NCBI RefSeq assembly: GCF_011761475.1
Contig: NZ_JAASRS010000001.1
Coordinates: 930,001 to 994,000 of the forward strand
Length of the DNA: 64,000 bases
Origin: Saccharococcus thermophilus
GTDB taxonomy: Bacteria > Bacillota > Bacilli > Bacillales > Anoxybacillaceae
Direction of reading: 5' to 3'
A program made the position numbers and the translations under genes. The notes below the pieces were generated by a model. The model searched no databases. It saw only the letters and a program-made list of their open reading frames with translations, and was not told where the DNA came from. This document shows positions 45,011 through 54,066 of this stretch, piece after piece. The first letter of the stretch is position 1. Every line of letters begins with the position of its first letter.

Positions 45011-45430
45011 ATGAATAAACTCGCCAGGCTAACAATGAAACAAAACAATCAATCAATAGAATTAAAACATCACGGTGCTCAAGACATTGGCCGTTATGAT
45101 TTTCTTAAACAAGTCGAGAAACTTGAAAAGCTTGCCACAGGGAGAGAAAATGTCCAAGGAATTGCGATTCTATTAACCAATGACCATTTGTATTGGAGCA
45201 AGCCAACCAGATCCAATACGGTGGACAGCTGTTTTCGAATCCATGAAAACAGGATTTTAACTGGAGAGCTGAAGTGGCTGGAGCATGCGTCAGCGGGAAC
45301 GACAAAAAACCGTGAAGAATCGATTATCCTAAAAGGGATGTATAAAATGCAATGGCATGATTATTCAACCGTTCGCAATGAAAAGCATGGAGAGTTTCGG
45401 TACTTAGCCGTTCACGTAGGAGTTGATTAA
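45011..45430 (+). pseudogene. 5'-truncated PD-(D/E)XK-type protein
   Basis: A 139-residue frame beginning six bases after ISL3, without a ribosome site. IELKHHGAQDIGRYDFLKQV looks like the Glu-x-Lys half and following helix of a restriction-like fold; WHDYS and GEFRYLAVHVGVD form the C-terminus. I recall this pattern from uncharacterised nuclease-like proteins that are about twice as long, so the N-terminal half with the catalytic Asp is probably missing. Not functional as it stands. Family name uncertain. Confidence 0.5.
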
Positions 45431-45516
45431 AGAGGGAAAAGATGTGTGTGTAAGAGATAAAGTTACATCAATTATTCAAGTGCATGCCAATAGATGGGCA
45501 ATTCTTTCTTTTTTAT

Positions 45517-45770
45517 TTCTGCACGGTCCAAAAATGGCCAAAAAAGGGCATAGGTGTGCAGCGCCATTTTGTTTTCACAGAGTAAAGCGCGATGTTGATA
45601 TATCAACAGTTTGGACGTTTGACGATTTCGTCCAAACCGTCTAGTTTACATAACAACAATTTATTTTCTGTGGGGGTTGCGGGGGTGTGCAAAAACGCCC
45701 CTTGCCGCCCTAGAAAATCAATGCTAAAATGAAGATGCTCTTTTTTAAGGATGACCTCGTTTAGAGGATT
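45517..45770 (+). repeat. Structured repeat, copy 1 (about 250 bp)
   Basis: It recurs in the same orientation at 49967-50212. Conserved blocks are TTCTGCACGGTC, GGGCATAGGTGT, CAGCGCCATTTTG, GCGATGTTGATATAT, CCGTCTAGTTTACATAACAA and CGCCCCTTGCCGCCCTAGA. Copy 1 can fold GTTTGGACG-TTTGACGATTT-CGTCCAAAC and GGGGTGT-GCAAAA-ACGCCCC. No reading frame is conserved between the copies, so it is noncoding. Confidence 0.85.
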
Positions 45771-45844
45771 TCCCTAGTCAGTTCCGATAAATCTCACGGT
45801 GACTTCTTGAAAATATGAAAGACGGAATGGAAGAGGTTAAAAAG

Positions 45845-45881
45845 AACAGCCAGCTCTCCATCAATGGAGGGCTGGCTGTTT
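45845..45881. terminator. Strong hairpin terminator
   Basis: AACAGCCAGCTCTCC pairs with GGAGGGCTGGCTGTT around ATCAAT. A near relative (AGCCAGCTCTC/GAGAGCTGGCT) stands before the amidase at 51054. The following stretch to 46261 contains no gene that I can support. Confidence 0.75.
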
Positions 45882-46261
45882 CTATGTATGTGCTGGCATG
45901 GAACTAGGAGGTTTCGCAGTTCGTGTAAAAGGGGTGGATATGTGTTTGGTTGCGTACAACGGTTTGGCATCGTGCGTTTATAGGTAGGATATTGGTCGAA
46001 ACGATGGCATAAGGCTGTGTTTGCGAAACGGGGGAAACGATAATGAGGTGCGAGGGTGGCGGAAATCACAAAAGTTTTTAGGGAACGATTGCGTGGCGGT
46101 GATGGGAAAATGTATGAAAACACGGTTGATGGGTTCGATATTTTTGTTGATTAGTGGCCGCGGCAGATGGAATATGCGTTATGGAGAAGATTCACGGTAA
46201 CCATATTGGAAATTTATGCTAAAATGAAAACATAGGGATAATGGATGGGGGAGTGGCATGA

Positions 46262-47794
46262 ATGAGTTATCAAGCGGCAAAGGAAGAACTGAAGGACGTC
46301 ATTTTGGCGGGATATCCCCTTTTGTATGTCGTGACAGAAGATGAACGTCCAGTAGTGGAGACGTTTCATTGGATTGCCAAACAAGATTCATTGCAATACG
46401 ATGTGTTTACATGGAACTATTCTAGCGGGCTAGTGTTGGAAGCGGAAACGATTCGCAAAGAGGATATACGGAATCCCTTTCAGATGTTCAAAAAAATTAA
46501 AGAATACCCACACAACGCGATCTTCGTTCTCCATGATTTGCATATTTTCTTTCAAAATAAAGAATTGTTGCTCGAATTAAAAGATACGGTATTGCATATT
46601 ACAGTGCCGATGACGAAGGAGTTTTCATGGAAGCGTTATTCCGATGTCGATCATTGTATTTACAAGCATATTGCCATTACCGCACCAAAGGCGGAAATTC
46701 CGTTAGAATTAAATAAATTGATTCATGTGGTGCGCTTTGGGCTGCCTGGGCGGGACGAAATCGCAGAGATGATTGACATTATTATAAAAAAAACCAACAG
46801 CCATTATCAGATGGATCGAGAAGAAAAAGAGCGGCTTATTAATGCATCGCTAGGGTTAACGGAAACCGAGATTTTTAACGCCTATATCAAATCGATGTTG
46901 CGAAATAATGGAAAAATCGAACCGAAAACGGTTGCTAGTGAAAAGCGGCAAATTGTTGAAAAACAAGGGGTGCTAGAGTATTACGAGCCAGACGTGTCAT
47001 TAAATGAAATTGGAGGGCTGAAGCCGTTAATTGATTGGGTGAAGAAACGAAAAATTGCTTACAATGAAGTGATTCGCAAAAAATACGGATTAAATTTGCC
47101 TAAAGGACTGTTAATGACAGGAGTGCAAGGATGCGGGAAAAGTTACATGGCAAAAGCAATCGCCAACTTCCTAGAATTTCCGATGCTTCGTTTAGATATC
47201 GGGGCGTTGATGAACAAATGGCTCGGAGAAAGCGAAGAAAATATGCGCAAAGCGATTCAGCTGGCGGAAAACATTTCCCCTTGCGTTTTGTTCATTGATG
47301 AAATCGATAAAGTGATCCCAGACCCGACCAGCACCAATACCCATGAAGTTAGTAAGCGGATTTTATCTACCTTGCTTACGTGGATGCAAGAAAAAAAGCA
47401 TCCAGTTTTTGTTGTGGCTACGGCAAACAATATTGAACATCTTCCTCCAGAAATTATGCGTAAAGGGAGATTTGATGAAATTTTCTTTATCGATCTGCCG
47501 GAAAAACAAGAGCGTAAAGAGATTTTTGCCATTCATTTAAAGAAAAAAGGATATCAACCAGAGAAGTTTGATCTAGATCTGCTTGCGGAAAAAACAGAAG
47601 GATTTTCTGGCAGTGAAATCGAGGCGGTAATTAACGAAAGTATTTTTCAAGCCGCCTATGACCAAAAAACGTTAGAAATGCCGTATTTGTTGAAAGAAAT
47701 CGGCCAAACAAGCCCGTTGAGCCAAACAATGGGGGAAAAATTGAAACACATTCAAGAATGGGCGCAAAAAAATAAACTGAGACGGGCGAACTAA
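46262..47794 (+). CDS. Ycf46-like AAA+ ATPase
   Basis: A 510-residue protein. The first 240 residues match the non-catalytic N-terminal half of Ycf46/AAA proteins (PLLYVVTEDERPVVETF, NAIFVLHDLHIFF). The AAA+ module has Walker A GVQGCGKSY, Walker B CVLFIDEIDKV, a second region of homology with MRKGRFDEIFFIDLP, and the C-terminal FSGSEIEAVI helix. There is no protease or membrane domain, so it is not FtsH. Ycf46 proteins are of unknown function; they probably remodel proteins in the cytosol. The ATG at 46262 follows GGGGGAG. It stands alone in transcription. Confidence 0.87.
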   Translation: MSYQAAKEELKDVILAGYPLLYVVTEDERPVVETFHWIAKQDSLQYDVFTWNYSSGLVLEAETIRKEDIRNPFQMFKKIKEYPHNAIFVLHDLHIFFQNKELLLELKDTVLHITVPMTKEFSWKRYSDVDHCIYKHIAITAPKAEIPLELNKLIHVVRFGLPGRDEIAEMIDIIIKKTNSHYQMDREEKERLINASLGLTETEIFNAYIKSMLRNNGKIEPKTVASEKRQIVEKQGVLEYYEPDVSLNEIGGLKPLIDWVKKRKIAYNEVIRKKYGLNLPKGLLMTGVQGCGKSYMAKAIANFLEFPMLRLDIGALMNKWLGESEENMRKAIQLAENISPCVLFIDEIDKVIPDPTSTNTHEVSKRILSTLLTWMQEKKHPVFVVATANNIEHLPPEIMRKGRFDEIFFIDLPEKQERKEIFAIHLKKKGYQPEKFDLDLLAEKTEGFSGSEIEAVINESIFQAAYDQKTLEMPYLLKEIGQTSPLSQTMGEKLKHIQEWAQKNKLRRAN

Positions 47795-48152
47795 AGTAGT
47801 TTTTATTTTTAGTTAAAATTTTTTGATTATTCAGCCGACAGCAAAGGGGAGAGAAGATGGAAAGATTTTTGTTTCATATTTTGTTTTTCCTTTTGAAAAA
47901 CCGCTTTTTGTACCTCGTATCTTTGGATTAAAATAGCTCGAAAAGAAAAAGCAGCAAAATAATGAGGGTGACGTTTTCTATATAAACCAGATCGGGGAAT
48001 GTTCCGTTCGAAAAAGGAAAGATGAACAGTAGCAGGCACTGTTCGACTAGTCAGTAACTCTATTAAAACTATAGGTTTACTTTTTTTAAAAAAATTATAT
48101 AATATCTATTAAGTTCTGAAATAAACAAAAATTCTGTTTACTAAAGGATGAC

Positions 48153-48197
48153 TAACCACGAAAGCCCATGGCTTTCGTCATTGGGATGAAGTGGTTA
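48153..48197 (+). repeat. IS200/IS605-type end hairpin without transposase
   Basis: TAACCAC and GTGGTTA enclose CCCATGGC-TTTC-GTCATTGGG, a stem with one bulged T, followed by GATGAAGTGG. This is the same architecture as the ends of the TnpB element at 14.4-15.9 kb. Whether it is a left or right end is unclear. No tnpA or tnpB lies near. The gap 47795-48152 holds no gene. Confidence 0.6.
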
Positions 48198-48414
48198 ATA
48201 GTAAATTCTTTTAAAAGATTTCTGATGGTAGGCGGTAGGGGATTTGATTATCGATGAAAGCGTCTTGAATCGGGCGAACAGGACACTGATGGATTCATAG
48301 GAATCCTTGTTCATGAAGTCTTGTGGAATTAGAGTGAGTGTCTATGCGAAGGGGATAGAAGAAGCTCTATAGTACACAAGAACCTGCCAACTTTCCTCGG
48401 GCAGAGTTCCGGGA

Positions 48415-48441
48415 AGATAGATTTCTAACTATCTATTTTTT
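48415..48441 (+). terminator. Leader terminator before the PLP enzyme gene
   Basis: AGATAG-ATTTCTAA-CTATCT with a six-T run ends 54 bases before the start codon. Just upstream, GAACCTGCC (48380) pairs with GGGCAGAGTTC (48399). The arrangement suits transcription attenuation. I see neither S-box nor T-box motifs in 48200-48494. Confidence 0.6.
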
Positions 48442-48494
48442 ATCAAAAACTCTTATCTAGCCGAGTATCTAGAAAAGCAAAGGAGAGAGAGTAG

Positions 48495-49700
48495 ATGGCC
48501 AAACGTGATAATCGTGAAGAGTTGAATCTTGAAGGACTCCGAACCGAAACCTTGGTCGTGCATGGCGATGATTGGGTCACCAATGATAAGACGGTGGCTC
48601 CAGCAATTTACTACACAGCTACGTTTCGCGCACATAATTCCAGTGAATTTGCGGAAATGGCGGGAACGCCCCGTCATGCTCGGTATTACACGCGTTACGG
48701 TAATCCAGTGCATGAGCGTGTAACGAAGATTATGGCTGAACTGGAAGGCACAGAAACCGCGCTGGTCACTGGCTCGGGGATGGGGGCAATTGCTACGACC
48801 ATTCTAGCTCTAGTCAGTGCAGGAGATCATGTGATTGCACAGACGCGGCATTATATGAGTACCGCCAAGATCATGGATGAGATGCTGCCGCGATTTGGTG
48901 TGGAAGTGACTCTGGTTGAACAAGCGGACATCAACGCCTTTGCGGAAGCGATACGGCCTAACACGAAGCTCATCATGGTAGAGACGCCAGCTAACCCGAC
49001 TTTGGTGTTGACGGATTTGGCTGCTGTGGTGGAGCTGGCGCGCCCGCATGGAATTATCGTCGTGGCCGATAACACGTTCGCGTCGCCGATCAATCAGCGT
49101 CCTCACGATTTAGGCGTCGATATCGTCATTCATAGCGCAACAAAATATTTGGGCGGACACCATGATTTGACAGCTGGTGTCATTTGCACCAGCAAGGAGT
49201 TAGCCGAGCGCATTTGGCACACGCATATTTCCATCGGTTCCGTCCTCTCGCCAATGGATGCATGGCTGCTATTGCGTGGTCTGCGTACGCTTCCGATACG
49301 GATGGAACGCATTAATGCCAACGCCTTAGCCTTGGCTGAGTTTCTGGAGCAGCAGCCACAGGTAGAGCGTGTCTATTATCCTGGCCTTCCTAGCCATCCG
49401 CAACACGAGTTGGCAAAACGTCAAATGCGAGGGTTCGGAGCAGTCATTGCCTTTGCCATTAAAGGCGGTTATGAAGAGACTCAGCGATTTGTTTCTGCGT
49501 TGAAACTGCCGCCTAACGCGGTGAGTCTGGGAGGGGTCGACTCCCTTGTAGTACATACAGCGGCGATGTGGGAAGGAGTGATGACCGAGGAGCAGATGAA
49601 GACAGCTGGGATTCCGTCCAATTTCGTAAGATTCTCGGTCGGCATCGAGCACATCGATGACCTGAAAGCGGATGTGTGGCAGGCGCTGCAGGTAGTTTAA
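48495..49700 (+). CDS. Trans-sulfuration PLP enzyme (cystathionine gamma-synthase/lyase family)
   Basis: A 401-residue Cys/Met-metabolism PLP enzyme. YTRYGNPVHERVTKIMAELEG binds cofactor from the neighbouring subunit, VADNTFASPINQRP holds the conserved Asp, and IHSATKYLGGHHD carries the Schiff-base Lys; GVDSLVVHTAAMWE lies near the substrate site. The subfamily (gamma-synthase, beta/gamma-lyase or methionine gamma-lyase) cannot be fixed by eye. The ATG follows AAAGGAGAGAGAG. A leader with a terminator precedes it, so expression may be attenuated. Confidence 0.88.
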   Translation: MAKRDNREELNLEGLRTETLVVHGDDWVTNDKTVAPAIYYTATFRAHNSSEFAEMAGTPRHARYYTRYGNPVHERVTKIMAELEGTETALVTGSGMGAIATTILALVSAGDHVIAQTRHYMSTAKIMDEMLPRFGVEVTLVEQADINAFAEAIRPNTKLIMVETPANPTLVLTDLAAVVELARPHGIIVVADNTFASPINQRPHDLGVDIVIHSATKYLGGHHDLTAGVICTSKELAERIWHTHISIGSVLSPMDAWLLLRGLRTLPIRMERINANALALAEFLEQQPQVERVYYPGLPSHPQHELAKRQMRGFGAVIAFAIKGGYEETQRFVSALKLPPNAVSLGGVDSLVVHTAAMWEGVMTEEQMKTAGIPSNFVRFSVGIEHIDDLKADVWQALQVV

Positions 49701-49708
49701 CATTTTTC

Positions 49709-49767
49709 CCGAGAAGTCTCCCTCCCCAAAACGAAGGGAAGGGGGAGATGAATCGGGAAGTTTTTTA
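49709..49767 (+). terminator. Terminator after the PLP enzyme gene
   Basis: CCCGAGAAGTCTCCCTCCCC pairs with GGGGGAGATGAATCGGG, followed by AAGTTTTTTAA. Confidence 0.8.
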
Positions 49768-49966
49768 ATCATACATGATCAAACCCAATCGGGCAAGGAA
49801 AAAAGGGAATGCTCATGTTTTGCGGTCATCGGGCATCGAAAGCGGATTGGACCGCATGTATGCCTGCAATGGGAGTCGACACGTGTTTGGAACGAATGCT
49901 TCGGTTGGTGAAAGAACATTTTCTCTAATACGGCAGCTGGCATTCTTCAAACTACATCAACATCAC

Positions 49967-50212
49967 TTCTGCACGGTCTAAAAACGGCCAAAAAAAGGGC
50001 ATAGGTGTACAGCGCCATTTTGCTTTCATAAACTAAAGTGCGATGTTGATATATGAAGGATTTGGACGTTTAACGATTTTGGTCAAACCGTCTAGTTTAC
50101 ATAACAACAATTTATTTATTGCGGGGGTGTGCAAAAACGCCCCTTGCCGCCCTAGAGAATCAATGGTAAAATGAAGGTGCTCTTTTAAAAGAACGACCTC
50201 GTTTAGAGGATT
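49967..50212 (+). repeat. Structured repeat, copy 2 (about 250 bp)
   Basis: Direct copy of the repeat at 45517. Most conserved blocks are kept, including GTCTAGTTTACATAACAACA and the GGGGTGT/ACGCCCC hairpin; the first hairpin is weakened (TTTGGACG...GGTCAAACC). The copies bracket the AAA ATPase and PLP enzyme genes. The DNA from 50213 to 50604 shows no supported gene. Confidence 0.85.
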
Positions 50213-50500
50213 GGAATATCATGGGGATATATGGTAGCGTAATTGAAAAAGTTTTATCCCCTTTTTGAGTGAGAACCTGAATTTTATGAAGTTGTGTTCT
50301 TGTTCTGCTTCAGACATATGAAAAAGAGCATCAAAAAAGAGAGTTGTCGGTACGGTTGGATACGACAGGCTCTCTTTTTCTTTTGCGATGGATATGGTTG
50401 GAATATTCCCCAGGACGATGCGATCGAATTTGTCGTTGACATGGTAAATCATCGGTATTCTTTGGAACAAATCGTTGCAACGGAATATGCGTTTGCATGA

Positions 50501-50540
50501 AAAAATGGCGAACAGTAATATGCACTGTTCGCCAAATTTT
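50501..50540. terminator. Bidirectional terminator
   Basis: ATGGCGAACAGT pairs with ACTGTTCGCCA, with A and T runs on the two sides; it lies after the leftward gene at 50605. Confidence 0.8.
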
Positions 50541-50604
50541 TGAGGGGGTAAAATGCGGGTGAAGGAGTTCGGCTTTAGCAAATTCCGCCCTGGAGGTACA
50601 AAAT

Positions 50605-50907
50605 CTAGACAGCGACTCTTGGTTGGAAAAGATCTTCGTGCTTCATTTCAAGCGTTTGCCGCAATTCGGAAAGGGAAGGAACTTCGGTTTTGAATATATA
50701 TGTGTCCAAGCAAACGAGAGAATAGTCGTTGCCCGGGTCAAAAACAACAGTGACGATTTCTTCTGTTCCGCAGTCGATTTGCTGAAACGTATCGATGTCC
50801 TGCGGCTGAACGTCCAGCTTGTTGTATTTTTCCCGAATCACATAGTATCCTTCTTTCAGTTGCTCGGTAAACAAGGTTTCCGTACCAATCAATTCATGCA
50901 CAATCAT
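50605..50907 (-). CDS. Small unknown protein
   Basis: A 100-residue protein, acidic and soluble, not recognised. It begins MIVHELIGTETLF, has a QPQDIDTFQQIDCGTEEIVTV stretch and ends LEMKHEDLFQPRVAV. The ATG at 50907 follows GGAGGA; an earlier start at 50949 has no ribosome site. The terminator at 50501 ends it. Confidence 0.6.
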   Translation of the reverse strand: MIVHELIGTETLFTEQLKEGYYVIREKYNKLDVQPQDIDTFQQIDCGTEEIVTVVFDPGNDYSLVCLDTYIFKTEVPSLSELRQTLEMKHEDLFQPRVAV

Positions 50908-51053
50908 CGTCGTCCGCGTCCTCCTAGTAACATGTGAAATATTTCTCAATCTTACTATACTACAAAATCATGGCAATCATAATCAGTTTGGAGCAATGTT
51001 CGAAAAGTTGTCACGTTTATAAGTGGTTTTTAGCACAATATCGAGAAAATTAG

Positions 51054-51088
51054 AGCCAGCTCTCCTTTTGTAGAGAGCTGGCTTTTTA
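51054..51088 (+). terminator. Terminator directly before the amidase frame
   Basis: AGCCAGCTCTC pairs with GAGAGCTGGCT and is followed by TTTTTAG. It lies only about 15 bases before the first conserved amidase codon, so no promoter or ribosome site fits between. Confidence 0.75.
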
Positions 51089-51100
51089 GTGTAACGGTTC

Positions 51101-52498
51101 AATGAGAAAACGATTTCCGAACTTGCGCCGCTTGTAAAAAGCAAGCAAATTTCCCCAGTTGAGATCGTCCGTGATGTACTTGAACAAATCGAAAAGTTAA
51201 ACGGTGAGTTAAATGCTTATATTGAGGTAACCGCGGATAAAGCGCGCAGACAAGCGGAGACGGCGGAAGTGGAAATATTATCGGGAAATTATCGTGGTCC
51301 GCTACATGGCATTCCAGTGGCGATTAAGGATAATATTTATTTTGCCAATGAAACAACAACGATGGGATCAAAAATACATCGGCATTTTCAACCTAGCTAT
51401 CATGCGACTGTGGTGGAGAAACTTTCTGAAGCGGGAGCGGTTTTTCCAGGGAAGCTCAATTTGCATGAATATGCTTGGGGAGCGACGAATAATAATCCCC
51501 ATTTTGGTCCTGTTCGCAATCCTTGGGATACCGAGCGAATTTCGGGAGGATCGAGCGGAGGATCAGGAGTTGCGACAGCTGCTCATATGACGATTGCCTC
51601 TTTAGGAACGGATACGGGCGGATCGATCAGAATTCCTTCCTCCTTTTGCGGCATTGTCGGTTTAAAGCCTACCCATGGATTAGTGAGCAAATACGGTTGT
51701 TTTCCGCTCGCGTGGTCGTTGGATCACATCGGTCCGATGACGAAAACGGTGGAAGATGCTGCCTATGTTTTAGAAGCGATTGCAGGCTATGACCCCAAAG
51801 ACCCGACCTCTATCGATGCCCCTACAGCTAGATATTCCACGCAATTAACGGAGTCCGTCAAAGGTGTAAAAATCGGTATAGAACCATATTTCTTTGACAA
51901 TGTGGATGCAGAAGTGGAAAAAGCGGTGAAGAATGCCATTTCATCGCTGGAGCGTGAAGGCGCCATCGTCGAAACAGTACGAATTCCGACATTGCAATAT
52001 GCGCAATACGCGGAAATGATTACGATTATCTCGGAAGCTAGCGCCATTCATCATCATAATTTAGTAGAAAGAGAAGAGGATTTTGGTGACGATGTTCGTT
52101 TTCTATTGAAGCTTGGAGAAATACCATCCGCCGTGGACTACTTGCAGGCGCAGCAAATTCGTTTGAAGTTGGATCGAGAATTTAAGGAGATATTCGATAA
52201 GGTAGATGTCATCATTACCCCAACACTTCCGTTACTGCCTCCGAAAATAGGCCAAGATACGGTACTATTAAACGGAAAAGAAGTGAATTTTCTTGACCAT
52301 ATTATTCGTTTTACTGGACCGTTCAATTTGACGGGCTTGCCAGCTGTAACGGTACCGTGCGGTTTTGCGCAAGGTCTTCCGATAGGCATGCAAATAGTCG
52401 GCCCGGCCTTCCAAGAAGGAAAAATATTAAACGTTGCCGATGTGTTTGAAAAGTTGCATCCAGAGTTAAAACAAAACCCGATTGCTCTTAAACAGTAA
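51101..52498 (+). pseudogene. Amidase-signature enzyme lacking its start codon
   Basis: The conserved frame begins NEKTISELAPLVKSKQISPV at 51101, the usual N-terminus of Glu-tRNA amidotransferase A-like amidases, but no ATG, GTG or TTG lies before it; TAA stands at 51092. The first usable start is GTG 51269, about 56 codons in. The catalytic triad is intact downstream: Lys in VAIKDNIYF and the serines of GGSSGGSG with TDTGGSIRIPS. The upstream DNA is a terminator, so the gene was joined to foreign sequence. It could be a short expressed form, but I call it a probable pseudogene. Confidence 0.75.
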
Positions 52499-52504
52499 GA
52501 AAAC

Positions 52505-52539
52505 GACCTTCCCTTTCCGATGGGAGAGGGAAGGTTTTT
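52505..52539 (+). terminator. Terminator after the amidase
   Basis: GACCTTCCCTTTCC pairs with GGGAGAGGGAAGGT and a T run follows. Confidence 0.85.
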
Positions 52540-52682
52540 CATGTATGGAGGGATGCCACCGAATAACGTGAAGCAGGGGTAATGCAAATACGGCTTGGAC
52601 AACAAAAATTATTTTGACCATCGAGAGTAATTTTGTTATCGTTATAGACAAGAATATGGAAAAATTTTGAGGAGGATGTCTG

Positions 52683-53675
52683 GTGGGCGAATTTAAAGCG
52701 TTAGTAGTGAACAAAACGGAAACCGATTTTACCGTCAATGTACAAGCTGTTACCATGGATGACCTTCCAGAAGGAGACGTCCTGATCAAGGTCCAATATT
52801 CCAGCGTCAACTATAAAGACGGATTGGCATGCATTCCCGATGGCAAAATTGTAAAGACGTATCCGTTTATCCCGGGGATTGATTTGGCCGGCATTGTGGT
52901 TTCTTCGAGCGATCCGCGTTTTAAAGAAGGGGACGAAGTCATTGCGACTAGCTATGAAATTGGGGTAACGCATTATGGAGGGTACAGTGAATACGCCCGT
53001 ATTCCTGGAGATTGGATTGTTCCGCTTCCAAAAGGATTGACATTAAAAGAAGCAATGGCGCTAGGAACAGCCGGCTTTACGGCGGCATTGTCGATTCACC
53101 GCTTGGAGGAAAACGGTCTATCTCCGGAAAAAGGGAAAGTGCTTGTCACTGGGGCAACCGGCGGTGTCGGCAGTTTGGCGGTTTCGATGCTGGCAAAACG
53201 GGGCTATGAAGTGGTCGCAAGCACAGGCAAAGAAACAGAGCATGAATATTTGCGCGAACTCGGCGCGAAAGAAATTCTTTCCCGAGAAGATGTATGTGCC
53301 GAGAAGATCCGCCCGTTAGATAAACAACATTGGGCAGCGGCCGTTGACCCTGTCGGCGGAAGAACGCTTGCCACTGTTTTAAGCCGCATCCAATATAATG
53401 GCGCTGTAGCGGTTAGCGGGCTGACAGGCGGTGCGGACGTTCCAACCACTGTTTTCCCATTTATTCTTCGCGGCGTTAGTTTACTAGGCATTGATTCCGT
53501 TTATTGCCCGATGGAGTTAAGAAAACAAGTTTGGGAACGAATGGCCAGCGATTTAAAACCTGATAGACTATTAGAATCAATTGCGCGGGAAATTACTCTC
53601 GAACAGCTTCCTGAGGCGTTATCGAATATTTTAAAAGGCAAACTGCGCGGAAGAACGGTGGTAAAACTATCATAA
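52683..53675 (+). CDS. YhdH/YhfP-family quinone oxidoreductase (acrylyl-CoA reductase-like)
   Basis: A 330-residue medium-chain dehydrogenase/reductase without structural zinc. SSVNYKDGLACIPDGKIVKTYP and PFIPGIDLAG are hallmark motifs of the YhdH/AcuI group, and VTGATGGVGSLAVSMLAKRGYEV is the NADPH-binding Rossmann loop. The GTG at 52683 follows GAGGAGGA. AcuI members reduce acryloyl-CoA to propionyl-CoA with NADPH; the substrate here is inferred. Single gene with its own terminator. Confidence 0.87.
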   Translation: MGEFKALVVNKTETDFTVNVQAVTMDDLPEGDVLIKVQYSSVNYKDGLACIPDGKIVKTYPFIPGIDLAGIVVSSSDPRFKEGDEVIATSYEIGVTHYGGYSEYARIPGDWIVPLPKGLTLKEAMALGTAGFTAALSIHRLEENGLSPEKGKVLVTGATGGVGSLAVSMLAKRGYEVVASTGKETEHEYLRELGAKEILSREDVCAEKIRPLDKQHWAAAVDPVGGRTLATVLSRIQYNGAVAVSGLTGGADVPTTVFPFILRGVSLLGIDSVYCPMELRKQVWERMASDLKPDRLLESIAREITLEQLPEALSNILKGKLRGRTVVKLS

Positions 53676-53686
53676 TGATAACTATC

Positions 53687-53720
53687 CCCCTGTTCCGAGG
53701 ATTCGGACAAGGGGTTTTTT
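53687..53720 (+). terminator. Terminator of the oxidoreductase gene
   Basis: CCCCTGTTCCGAG pairs with TTCGGACAAGGGG, followed by six T. The gap 53721-54066 holds no gene that I can support. Confidence 0.85.
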
Positions 53721-54066
53721 ATTTGTCTTGAACGCGTCATCGATCTACTAGATCATTCGAATCGGCTGCTCTGCACCGCATCAGTTTTTAAGGCAATGGA
53801 AATGGAGACGATATCGCACTCAATGCTTGTTCCGTCACGAAATGGGACATCATGACAATGTCCAGCCTTTGGAATGGCGCTTCAGCCGCTCCAAGGGGTG
53901 GATTTTTTACGTTTTTTATGCGTCGATGAAGGTTTTGCGACACGTTCTTGTAAACAAAGATGAGTTTTATCTCTTTTTTGTTGTTTTTCTATTTTTTTCA
54001 CCTTTTTTTCACAATTACTGTTTAAAATGTGCTTGAAGATAATGATTGGGAAACGGAGTGAGATGA

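Noticed and set aside
48200-48494. T-box or S-box control of the PLP enzyme
   Set aside because: Neither the T-box AGGGTGGNACCGCG motif nor the S-box core blocks occur in the leader.
49775-49981. A 68-codon frame after the PLP enzyme
   Set aside because: No ribosome site or recognised sequence; its 3' end runs into the 250-bp repeat, whose other copy lacks the frame.
53827-54036. A 69-codon frame before the membrane protein gene
   Set aside because: Poor ribosome site and a Phe-rich tail from a T-rich promoter region.
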